Assembly (NCBI GenBank): GCA_023429275.1
Contig: JAEYWB010000620.1
Location: 1 to 6,132 of the forward strand
DNA length: 6,132 nt
Direction: 5' to 3'
Source: Planctomycetota bacterium
GTDB lineage: Bacteria > Planctomycetota > Planctomycetia > Planctomycetales > Planctomycetaceae
The notes under the pieces are model-generated. The model was not told where the DNA came from. It saw nothing but the letters and a program-made list of their open reading frames with translations, and searched no databases. The translations under genes and the position numbers were made by a program. Shown here one piece after another: positions 1-6,132 of this stretch (positions are counted from its first letter, which is position 1; the number at the start of each line of letters is the position of its first letter).

Positions 1-2145
1 GATCACGACCACGCGAAGCCGGCGGACGGCCACGCGGATCACGGCCATGGCCATGCGGACCATGCCCATCACGCCAACAACCCGTTCGCGACCGGGTTCT
101 CGGGAACGTTTTACGAGCTGGCCGTCATCGGCTCGCAGAAGATCAAGATCGATTACTACATCGACGGCCTGACAGTCGCGATGTTCACGATGGTGACGCT
201 GATCGCCACGTGCATTCACATCTTCGCCGCCGGCTACATGTCGGATGAGCTGACGGAACACTACGAAGACCACCAGGTTCATCTGTCGGGTGGACGGCAC
301 TTCCATCGGCCGGGCCGGTTCTACAGGTTCTTCTCGTTCCTGTCGCTGTTCTGCTTCTCGATGCTCGGGCTGGTGATCGCCGGCAACATCTTCCAGGTCT
401 TCATCTTCTGGGAGCTGGTCGGTGTCTGCAGCTACTTCCTGATCGGCTTCTACGTCGAGCGGAAGTCGGCCAGCAACGCGGCGAACAAGGCGTTCATCAT
501 GAACCGTGTCGGGGACTTCGGGTTCCTGATCGGCCTGATGGTGCTGTGGACCTACTTCGGCACGTTCCAGTTCGCGAACACGGACAAGGCGGTCGCCGGT
601 GAGCCGGGCCTCTTTCAGATGGTTCGCAACGAAGCCGGCCAGTTCGACGTCGAAGGGGAAGGGCGGCAGGCGATTGTTCACCTGCAGTCCGGTCACGGCA
701 GCCGCTGGACCGATCCGGTCTCGAACACCCCGCGCACGATTCCCTACTGGCTGCTGGTGGTCGCGGGACTTGGAATCTTCGGGGGCTGCATCGGCAAGTC
801 CGCCCAGTTCCCCCTGCAGACCTGGTTGCCGGACGCCATGGAAGGTCCGACTCCCGTTTCGGCTCTCGTCCACTCGGCGACGATGGTCGCGGCCGGTGTC
901 TACCTGACGGGCCGGTTCTACCCGATGTTCACCCCCGAGGTGCTGCTGACGATTGCCTACATCGGCTGCATCACGCTGTTCGTCGGGGCGACGATCGCCA
1001 TCGTGGCGACCGACATCAAGAAGGTCCTGGCCTATTCGACGATCAGCCAGCTCGGCTACATGATGCTGGCCCTCGGCGTCGGCGGCTGGCTGGCCGGACT
1101 GTTCCACCTGATCACGCACGCCTTCTTCAAGTCCCTCATGTTCCTCTGTTCGGGGAGCGTCATCCACGGCTGTCACCACGAGCAGGAGATGACGAAGATG
1201 GGGGGCCTGCTGAAGAAGATGCCGATCACCGCGATCACGATGCTGATCGGCGTCATCGCCATCGCGGGGCTCGCGATCCCCGGGACGCCGATCGCCTTCT
1301 CGGGCTATCACTCGAAGGACGCGATCGTCGCATCGTCGCTCGCCTTTTTCTCGGCGAACCCGAAGCAATCGGCCCTCTTCATCTTCCCGCTCGTGACGGC
1401 CGGGATCACCGCCTTCTACATGTTCCGCCTGTGGTTCATGACGTTCCTCGGAAAGCCGCGGGACCAACATGTCTACGAGCATGCCCATGAATCGCCGCGG
1501 GTCATGACCGTGCCGCTGCTGATCCTGTCGGTGTTTGCGATGTTCTGTGCCGTCGGGGGAGAGCAGGGACCGCTCGCTTCGCTGCTCGGGACCGCTGAGC
1601 CGACGCATGTCGGCGGAGGCCTGACCAATGCCGGCAACCTCCTCCTGAACTTCCCCAGCCACGAACAGATCCACGACAAGCACGCGACCGCCGGGGCCCT
1701 GGCCCTCCTGGTCGCTGCCGCCGGAACGCTCCTCAGCTACCTGTTCTACGGATCGGGGCTCATCGACCCAGCCGGGCTTCGGAAGTCCTTCTCCGGAATC
1801 CACGGATTCCTCCAGGAGAAGTGGCAGTTCGACAATCTGTACGACGCCATGTTCACCCGGCCGGTTCACATCGTTTCGCGGTGGGCCACGGCGTTCGACA
1901 AGTACGTCCTCGACGCCCTGATCCACTTTGCCAGCCGCCTGGTTCTGGTCGTGGCCGGGTTCGACCGGAAGTTCGATGAGAAAGTTGTCGACCGGATCGT
2001 CAACATCTTCGGTGAAACGACCCAGTCGGTCGGCCGGTCCTTCAAGACCGTCCAGACAGGCTTCATGCGGCAGTATGTCACGTTCATCGCACTGGGAGTC
2101 GTCTCCCTGTTCATCCTGATGTTCGCGTTCCTGCCCCGTTCCTGA
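1..2145 (+). CDS. nuoL: NADH-quinone oxidoreductase subunit L (NuoL), 5' end outside window
   Basis: This is the distal antiporter-like proton-pumping subunit of complex I, an integral membrane protein. The frame is open from base 1, so the ATG at 181 is an internal Met: the upstream residues KIKIDYYIDGLTVAMF match the family's 'DGLSLTM' stretch before TM3. The visible part is 714 residues, already longer than E. coli NuoL (about 613). Numbering from base 1, the family residues are present: TM5 Glu138 in FWELVGVCSY, TM7 Lys266 in GKSAQFPLQTWLPDAMEGP followed by TPVSALVH, TM11 His373 and Lys377 in THAFFKS, and TM12 Lys439 in HSKD. QEKWQFDNLYD (about 605) leads into the long lateral amphipathic helix (about 622-692) and a last membrane helix (about 692-711). 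Compared with E. coli there are extra hydrophilic stretches at the TM2-3, TM3-4 and TM6-7 loops. The stop is TGA, 72 bases before nuoM. Identification is firm; only the N-terminus is missing. Confidence 0.97.
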   Translation, partial: DHDHAKPADGHADHGHGHADHAHHANNPFATGFSGTFYELAVIGSQKIKIDYYIDGLTVAMFTMVTLIATCIHIFAAGYMSDELTEHYEDHQVHLSGGRHFHRPGRFYRFFSFLSLFCFSMLGLVIAGNIFQVFIFWELVGVCSYFLIGFYVERKSASNAANKAFIMNRVGDFGFLIGLMVLWTYFGTFQFANTDKAVAGEPGLFQMVRNEAGQFDVEGEGRQAIVHLQSGHGSRWTDPVSNTPRTIPYWLLVVAGLGIFGGCIGKSAQFPLQTWLPDAMEGPTPVSALVHSATMVAAGVYLTGRFYPMFTPEVLLTIAYIGCITLFVGATIAIVATDIKKVLAYSTISQLGYMMLALGVGGWLAGLFHLITHAFFKSLMFLCSGSVIHGCHHEQEMTKMGGLLKKMPITAITMLIGVIAIAGLAIPGTPIAFSGYHSKDAIVASSLAFFSANPKQSALFIFPLVTAGITAFYMFRLWFMTFLGKPRDQHVYEHAHESPRVMTVPLLILSVFAMFCAVGGEQGPLASLLGTAEPTHVGGGLTNAGNLLLNFPSHEQIHDKHATAGALALLVAAAGTLLSYLFYGSGLIDPAGLRKSFSGIHGFLQEKWQFDNLYDAMFTRPVHIVSRWATAFDKYVLDALIHFASRLVLVVAGFDRKFDEKVVDRIVNIFGETTQSVGRSFKTVQTGFMRQYVTFIALGVVSLFILMFAFLPRS
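4..75 (+). repeat. His/Asp-rich low-complexity segment in nuoL, with an imperfect 21-base repeat
   Basis: Within nuoL, residues 2-24 contain nine His and four Asp (one more Asp is residue 1), with Ala and Gly between them. At DNA level, bases 34-54 and 55-75 look like two diverged copies of a unit beginning GCGGA(T/C)CA: 12 of the first 15 positions match. The segment lies just before TM3, in what by homology with E. coli NuoL should be the periplasmic TM2-TM3 loop. It may extend left of the window. A metal-binding or flexible linker role is possible but is inference only. Confidence 0.7.
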
Positions 2146-2217
2146 CCGTTCGCGCGTCGTACCATCCCGAATTCGTCCCGGTGAGTCTCTCGCCGAACCT
2201 GAAATCGTCCAAGCACC

Positions 2218-3819
2218 ATGTCCGACCTTGCCCTTCTGTCGCTGACGATCTTCCTGCCGGTCCTCGCGATCCCGTTCCTGGCGTTCTTCGACAAGAAGGC
2301 CGAGGACGCGTCCCGCGGGTTCGTGCTGGCGGTCACGATCGTGGACTTCCTGCTCGCCCTCGGGATCTGGCAGCGGTTCGACTATGCCGACCCCGGGATG
2401 CAGATGAGGGTCAGCCTCCCCTGGATCCAGAGCTGGAACATCAATTACCAGCTCGGTGTCGACGGGATCAGCCTTCCGCTGATCATCCTGACCGCCCTGA
2501 TCTTCATGGTCTCGATGGCGGCGTCGTGGAGCATCAAGAAGGCGGTCAAGGGCTACCTTGTCCTGTTTCTCCTTCTCCAGACCGGGGTCATGGGGGTCTT
2601 CATGGCCCTCGACTTCTTCCTGTTCTACGTCTTCTGGGAAGTGATGCTGCTGCCGATGTACTTCCTCATCGGTGTCTGGGGGGGACCGCGGCGCGAATAC
2701 GCGGCCGTGAAGTTCTTCCTCTACACGCTGGCGGGCGGGGTGCTGATGCTCATCGCCATGCTGATGTTCTACCTCAACAGCTCGGCTCCGGGGCAGCCGG
2801 GGATCTTCGACATCCTCCGCCTCCAGGAGATCGCCCAGGCGGGTGGCTTCAACCGGACGATGCAGATCGTGGCCTTCGTGCTGCTGTTCATCGGCTTTGC
2901 GATCAAGCTTCCGTCGTTCCCGTTCCACACCTGGCTTCCGGACGCCCACGTCGAAGCTCCGACGCCGATTTCCATGATCCTCGCCGGGATCCTGCTGAAG
3001 CTCGGCGGTTACGGCATCCTGCGGATCGCCATGCCGCTGTGCCCCTTCGGCATGCAGTACGCCGCCTACTTCCTGGTGGCCCTCGGGGTCTTCAGCATCA
3101 TCTACGGTGCATTCGCCGCCATGGCCCAGACCGACTTCAAGCGGCTGGTCGCCTACAGCTCGGTCAGCCACATGGGTTACGTCCTTGTCGGTCTCGCCGT
3201 GTGGAAGATCAATGAAGCGACGGGCGACACCGTCGGCAACAGGTTCTGGCACCTCGGACTCGACGGGGCGATGTTCCAGATGATCGGACACGGCATCTCG
3301 TCGGCCGGCATGTTCTTTATGGTCGGCGTGGTCTACGACCGGGTCCATCACCGCGACCTCAACCAGTTCGGCGGCCTGATGCAGCGGATGCCGCTCTACA
3401 GCGGCCTGGCGATCGTGATCTTCTTCGCCGGCCTCGGCCTCCCCGGGCTGTGCGGCTTCATCGGCGAAGTGTTCGTCGTCCTCAGCAGCTGGAACTTCAG
3501 CCCGCTTCTGGCAGTCATTGCAGCCTCGGGGGTCATCCTGACGGCCGGCTACATCCTGTGGACGATCCAGCGGGTGTACTTCGGTCCCGAGTACAAGGGG
3601 CCGCACGGTGAAGAGCTCTACGACATGGATGGCCGGGAGCGTTCGATTGCCGGCGTGCTGGCGATCCTGGCGATCTGGCTGGGGGTCTATCCCGGCCTGA
3701 TGCTGAACGTCATGAACCCGGCGACCGAGCAGCTCACGAAGTCGCTCTCGACCGGGTACAAGGTGCTGCATGAGCCCGAGGCGGCTCAGCCCGCCCAGGT
3801 GTCGGTCGTCGAACAGTAG
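2218..3819 (+). CDS. nuoM: NADH-quinone oxidoreductase subunit M (NuoM)
   Basis: This is the middle antiporter-like proton-pumping subunit of complex I, 533 residues against about 509 in E. coli. The family residues are all visible: TM5 Glu141 in FYVFWEVMLLPMYFLIGVWG, TM7 Lys230 in GFAIKLPSFPFHTWLPDAH, the helix-break motif EAPTPISMILAGILLK with Lys261 in TM8, AQTDFKRLVAYSSVSHMGY (about 303-321), TM11 His359 in QMIGHGISSAG, and TM12 Glu417 in LCGFIGEVFV. A roughly 20-residue polar insert (about 329-349) lengthens the TM10-TM11 loop. The tail after residue 505 is hydrophilic. The ATG start is well supported because in-frame stops at 2182 and 2200 exclude anything longer. No Shine-Dalgarno sequence is visible in the 20 bases before it. 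It lies 72 bases after nuoL and 52 before nuoN, in the same direction, and is probably co-transcribed with them. Confidence 0.98.
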   Translation: MSDLALLSLTIFLPVLAIPFLAFFDKKAEDASRGFVLAVTIVDFLLALGIWQRFDYADPGMQMRVSLPWIQSWNINYQLGVDGISLPLIILTALIFMVSMAASWSIKKAVKGYLVLFLLLQTGVMGVFMALDFFLFYVFWEVMLLPMYFLIGVWGGPRREYAAVKFFLYTLAGGVLMLIAMLMFYLNSSAPGQPGIFDILRLQEIAQAGGFNRTMQIVAFVLLFIGFAIKLPSFPFHTWLPDAHVEAPTPISMILAGILLKLGGYGILRIAMPLCPFGMQYAAYFLVALGVFSIIYGAFAAMAQTDFKRLVAYSSVSHMGYVLVGLAVWKINEATGDTVGNRFWHLGLDGAMFQMIGHGISSAGMFFMVGVVYDRVHHRDLNQFGGLMQRMPLYSGLAIVIFFAGLGLPGLCGFIGEVFVVLSSWNFSPLLAVIAASGVILTAGYILWTIQRVYFGPEYKGPHGEELYDMDGRERSIAGVLAILAIWLGVYPGLMLNVMNPATEQLTKSLSTGYKVLHEPEAAQPAQVSVVEQ

Positions 3820-3871
3820 TCACACTCGGGAAACGGACCTCGACCTTTTCCGCGTCCGCCTCGGATCACTC

Positions 3872-5554
3872 ATGTCGGTCTCATCTCTGCTCGAACAGTT
3901 CTTCAGCCAGGACCTTCCCAGGTCGCTGCAGATCTTCGCGCCGGAACTTGCCCTCTCCGGAACCATCCTGCTGCTTCTCCTGGGGCGGTTGACCGGTTTC
4001 GACCGCCGACTTCCCGCGAGCTGGATTGCGCTCCTCGGATCGCTCGGAGCGTTCACGGTCGCCTTCACGCACTTCATGTACCTGAAGTCGGCCGGCCAGC
4101 CTCGTCCGATCATTGCCGACATGGCGTGGCTGCTGGGCGTCACGGAATCCGGCGTCGGTACCCCGGGAGAGTTCTTCACGGGGCTCATGGTCCATGACCA
4201 CTTCGGCCTCTTCTTCCGGCTCGGCCTTCTGCTGTTCCTCGTTCTCGTGATCGCCCTCACGGCGCTGACGGGGATTCCCGACAACGAAGACGCTCCCGAC
4301 TTCTACACGCTCCTGTGCGGTTCGATGGTCGGGATGCTGGTCGCGGTCAACGCGAATCACCTGCTCATGCTGTTTGTCGGGATCGAGATGATCAGCGTCC
4401 CGAGCTACGCGATGGTCGGCTTCCTCAAGGGGCGCCGCCAGTCCAGCGAAGCCTCCCTCAAGTATGTCGTCTACGGGGCAGGGGCCTCCGGCGTCATGCT
4501 CTACGGCATCTCCCTCCTGGCAGGTCTTCTCGGAACCGCGTCGTTTCCGCTCATCGCTGAGCGGTTCGATGTCGTTGTCGGGGAGCACTTCAGCTTCACC
4601 AGCGCCAATGCCACGGTCGTCGCCCTGGCCACGCTGATGATTCTGGTGGGGTTCGCGTTCAAGCTGTCGATCGTCCCGTTCCACTTCTGGTGTCCGGATG
4701 CCTTCGAAGGCGCGGCGGCCGAGGTCGGTGGCTACCTGTCGGTCGCCTCGAAGGCGGCGAGCCTCGGCCTGCTGATCCGGTTCGTCCTCGCGTTCAATGG
4801 ACCGAGCGTCGGCCTCCATGAGTTCCTGACCTTCTTCGGCATCGCGCTCGGCGTGATGGGATGCGTCAGCATGACCTTCGGAAACCTCGCCGCTTACACG
4901 CAGACGAACGTCAAGCGGCTCCTCGCCTACTCCACCATCGCCCACGCCGGCTACATGCTGCTCGGGGTGTCGACGCTGCTGGTGGTCCTCGGGAACAGCA
5001 GCCTGGCGGTGGCGAACGCCGCCGAGCAGTCGGCCCAGGCGGTTGTCGGCGTGACCTACTATCTCGTCGTCTACCTTTTCATGAATCTCGTCGCCTTCTC
5101 GACGGTCGCCCTCCTGCGGAACGAGATCTTCAGCGAGAAGATCGAGGACTACCGGGGCCTCATCTCGGAGAACAACGCGACGAAGGTCCTGTGCGTCTGC
5201 ATGCTGATGAGCCTCTTCAGCCTTGTCGGCATCCCGCCGTTCGGCGGATTCTTCGGCAAGTTCCTGATCCTCATCTCCGCCTTCCGGGCGGGGGACATCC
5301 ACTGGGCGATGTGGCTGTTCGTCGTGATCGCCGGCATCAACACCGTCTTCAGTCTCTTCTACTATCTCGGAGTGCTGAAGGCGATGTTCATCCTTCCGGC
5401 ACCGGAAGGCCGTCGTCCGCTCAGGACGCCGGGCATCGTCGGAGCGTACGTCGCCCTCATCACGATCCCGATCATCGTCCTCGGCGCTTCGCCATGGATC
5501 CAGGACGACCTCAGCAAAACGGCCCACTTCGTCGCCGCCAAGCTGTTTGAGTAG
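3872..5554 (+). CDS. nuoN: NADH-quinone oxidoreductase subunit N (NuoN)
   Basis: This is the proximal antiporter-like proton-pumping subunit of complex I, 560 residues against about 485 in E. coli. The family residues are present: TM5 Glu172 in FVGIEMISVPSYAMVGFLKG, TM6 Lys197 in EASLKYVVYGAGASG, TM7 Lys264 in FAFKLSIVPFHFWCPDAFEG, TM8 Lys294 in YLSVASKAA, TNVKRLLAYSTIAHAGYMLLG (about 345-365; read as two overlapping pieces), and TM12 Lys463 in PPFGGFFGKF. Two loops are longer than in E. coli: TM2-TM3 (about 72-110) and TM10-TM11 (about 370-392). The usual Pro-rich TM7 break is replaced by EGAAAEVGGY. I chose the ATG at 3872 (MSVSSLLEQF), just before the first hydrophobic helix. The frame stays open upstream to an ATG at 3770, but that would overlap nuoM by 50 bases and add an Arg/Ser-rich, non-membrane leader. 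Only a weak GGA at 3863-3865 could serve as ribosome binding site. Confidence 0.97.
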   Translation: MSVSSLLEQFFSQDLPRSLQIFAPELALSGTILLLLLGRLTGFDRRLPASWIALLGSLGAFTVAFTHFMYLKSAGQPRPIIADMAWLLGVTESGVGTPGEFFTGLMVHDHFGLFFRLGLLLFLVLVIALTALTGIPDNEDAPDFYTLLCGSMVGMLVAVNANHLLMLFVGIEMISVPSYAMVGFLKGRRQSSEASLKYVVYGAGASGVMLYGISLLAGLLGTASFPLIAERFDVVVGEHFSFTSANATVVALATLMILVGFAFKLSIVPFHFWCPDAFEGAAAEVGGYLSVASKAASLGLLIRFVLAFNGPSVGLHEFLTFFGIALGVMGCVSMTFGNLAAYTQTNVKRLLAYSTIAHAGYMLLGVSTLLVVLGNSSLAVANAAEQSAQAVVGVTYYLVVYLFMNLVAFSTVALLRNEIFSEKIEDYRGLISENNATKVLCVCMLMSLFSLVGIPPFGGFFGKFLILISAFRAGDIHWAMWLFVVIAGINTVFSLFYYLGVLKAMFILPAPEGRRPLRTPGIVGAYVALITIPIIVLGASPWIQDDLSKTAHFVAAKLFE

Positions 5555-5558
5555 TGGT

Positions 5559-5576
5559 CGGCGGTCAGGTCCGCCG
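5559..5576 (+). other. Short GC-rich hairpin after nuoN
   Basis: CGGCGG (5559-5564) and CCGCCG (5571-5576) form a perfect 6-bp stem with a six-base loop, starting five bases after the nuoN stop. No T-run follows; the nearest is a TTT about ten bases on. It could be a weak terminator or an RNA-stabilising 3' end between nuoN and the next gene, but in GC-rich DNA a stem this short can arise by chance. Confidence 0.3.
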
Positions 5577-5637
5577 TCGGAGACATTTGTCACTCACCGC
5601 TCCCCCCGCATACGCACCCTTCAGGCTCACCAGGCAC

Positions 5638-6060
5638 ATGGTCCAGGCGGCATTGATCGACGATCTCAACGCGGTCCTCGCCCGGGTCGGCAGCAGCCTG
5701 CTGCAGTACACTGGAGACGCTTTCCCGTGGACGGCCGCCGGATCTGAGCACATCCGCCGCGATATCGTCCGGATGGCGAAGCGCCAGCGGGAGACGATTC
5801 AGCGGTTGACGGATGAGGTTGTCGCTCTCGGCGGGCTGCCCGACTACGGCCAGTTCCCGACGGCTTATACGAGCCTGCACTTCGTCGCGATCTCGTTCCT
5901 GATGAAACAGCTCGTTGCGGATCAGGAAGCGGTCGTCAAATCGATCTGTGAGCTTGGCGACGCCACCCGCGATGAGCGCGAGCTCAACGCCGCACTGTGG
6001 GAAGTCGCCGCGGTCGAGGGGGGCATCCTCGAAGAGCTCAAGCGGCTGCAGTCCAAGTAG
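5638..6060 (+). CDS. Small all-helical protein, probable ferritin-like four-helix bundle, function unknown
   Basis: The 140-residue product looks soluble and helical, with no signal peptide or membrane segment. Four amphipathic helices can be read: about 2-25, 36-65, 77-106 and 111-138. The GGLPDYGQFP turn after helix 2 resembles the LEGLP turn of bacterioferritins, and overall length and spacing fit the ferritin-like superfamily. However, aligning that turn by eye with E. coli bacterioferritin puts Gln and Thr at the helix-2 Glu/His ligand positions, and Val and Gly in VEGG at the helix-4 Glu/His positions. A normal ferroxidase centre is therefore not evident, and iron storage should not be assumed. 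The ATG at 5638 is preferred. A GTG at 5554 touching the nuoN stop would add 28 Arg/Pro-rich residues that do not look like part of the fold. No strong ribosome binding site is seen (AGG at 5632-5634 is very close). Codon use resembles the nuo genes. It is 83 bases after nuoN on the same strand, so possibly co-transcribed. That it is a gene is fairly sure; the fold is moderate; the function is unknown. Confidence 0.72.
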   Translation: MVQAALIDDLNAVLARVGSSLLQYTGDAFPWTAAGSEHIRRDIVRMAKRQRETIQRLTDEVVALGGLPDYGQFPTAYTSLHFVAISFLMKQLVADQEAVVKSICELGDATRDERELNAALWEVAAVEGGILEELKRLQSK

Positions 6061-6061
6061 C

Positions 6062-6080
6062 CATCTTGCTCCGCAAGATG
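6062..6080 (+). terminator. Perfect 8-bp hairpin directly after the last gene, possible terminator
   Basis: CATCTTGC (6062-6069) and GCAAGATG (6073-6080) are perfect inverted repeats separated by the three-base loop TCC. The stem starts two bases after the stop codon of the ferritin-like gene. Position and symmetry suggest a transcript-end structure closing the operon. No T-run follows (AGCGAACGTC), so it is not a canonical intrinsic terminator; it could instead stabilise the 3' end of the mRNA. Confidence 0.45.
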
Positions 6081-6132
6081 AGCGAACGTCGACAGGGGCC
6101 CATCCACAGAAATGTCGCTGCCGGGCGATGAG

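Noticed and set aside
181..183. ATG as the start of nuoL
   Set aside because: The frame is open to base 1 and the preceding residues match conserved NuoL sequence before TM3, so this Met is internal.
2181..3215. Open frame of 344 codons overlapping nuoM in another forward frame
   Set aside because: The product is Arg/Pro/Gly-rich with no recognisable motif, while the nuoM frame over the same bases carries every family signature.
3770..3871. Possible upstream start giving NuoN 34 extra residues
   Set aside because: It would overlap the end of nuoM and add an Arg/Ser-rich leader unlike any NuoN N-terminus; the ATG at 3872 sits just before TM1.
3881..5593. Long open frame of 570 codons on the minus strand opposite nuoN
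   Set aside because: It lies almost exactly antisense to nuoN and its product is an extremely Asp/Glu/Arg/His-rich string with no domain pattern, as expected for the complement of GC-rich membrane-protein codons.
5554..5637. GTG start at 5554 extending the ferritin-like gene by 28 residues
   Set aside because: The added stretch is Arg/Pro-rich, does not continue the helical pattern, and contains a potential hairpin; the ATG at 5638 fits the fold better, though this is not proven.
6078..6132. Start of a next gene: ATG at 6078 or ATG at 6112
   Set aside because: The first runs only 17 codons before a TGA at 6129. The second stays open to the window edge for seven codons (MSLPGDE), too short to judge, with no well-placed ribosome binding site.
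1..6132. CRISPR arrays, tRNA or rRNA genes, transposases, IS ends or phage genes
   Set aside because: None seen: nearly all bases are covered by nuo genes and the small downstream gene, and the intergenic gaps are 52-83 bases with no such structures.

Overview
The window holds the 3' end of a respiratory complex I (NADH:quinone oxidoreductase, nuo) operon on the + strand. It covers most of nuoL (5' end outside the window), complete nuoM, complete nuoN, and a small downstream gene for a probable ferritin-like four-helix protein. NuoL, NuoM and NuoN are the three antiporter-like, proton-pumping membrane subunits. L-M-N is the usual order at the end of bacterial nuo operons.

Layout: nuoL 1-2145 (open at the left edge), a 72-base gap, nuoM 2218-3819, a 52-base gap, nuoN 3872-5554, an 83-base gap containing a short GC-rich hairpin, the ferritin-like ORF 5638-6060, then a perfect 8-bp hairpin directly after its stop codon. 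The last ~50 bases contain nothing I can call with confidence. All genes share one strand with short gaps, and no internal promoter is evident, so they are probably one transcript.

Organism: the DNA is GC-rich with strong G/C third-position use. The starts I chose lack good Shine-Dalgarno sequences. The three Nuo subunits are longer than those of E. coli, with extra hydrophilic loops including a His/Asp-rich one in NuoL. From memory this fits a Planctomycetota-type bacterium, but that is an inference and no marker gene in the window settles it.

How the genes work together: NuoL, NuoM and NuoN form the distal membrane arm that couples quinone reduction by the rest of complex I to proton translocation. 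The key Glu/Lys residues are present in all three, so each looks functional. The role of the ferritin-like protein is unknown. I see no novel multi-gene system here. The points worth a second look are the loop expansions (mostly predicted on the periplasmic face), an altered TM7 helix-break motif in NuoN, and the ferritin-like gene, which appears to lack di-iron ligands.
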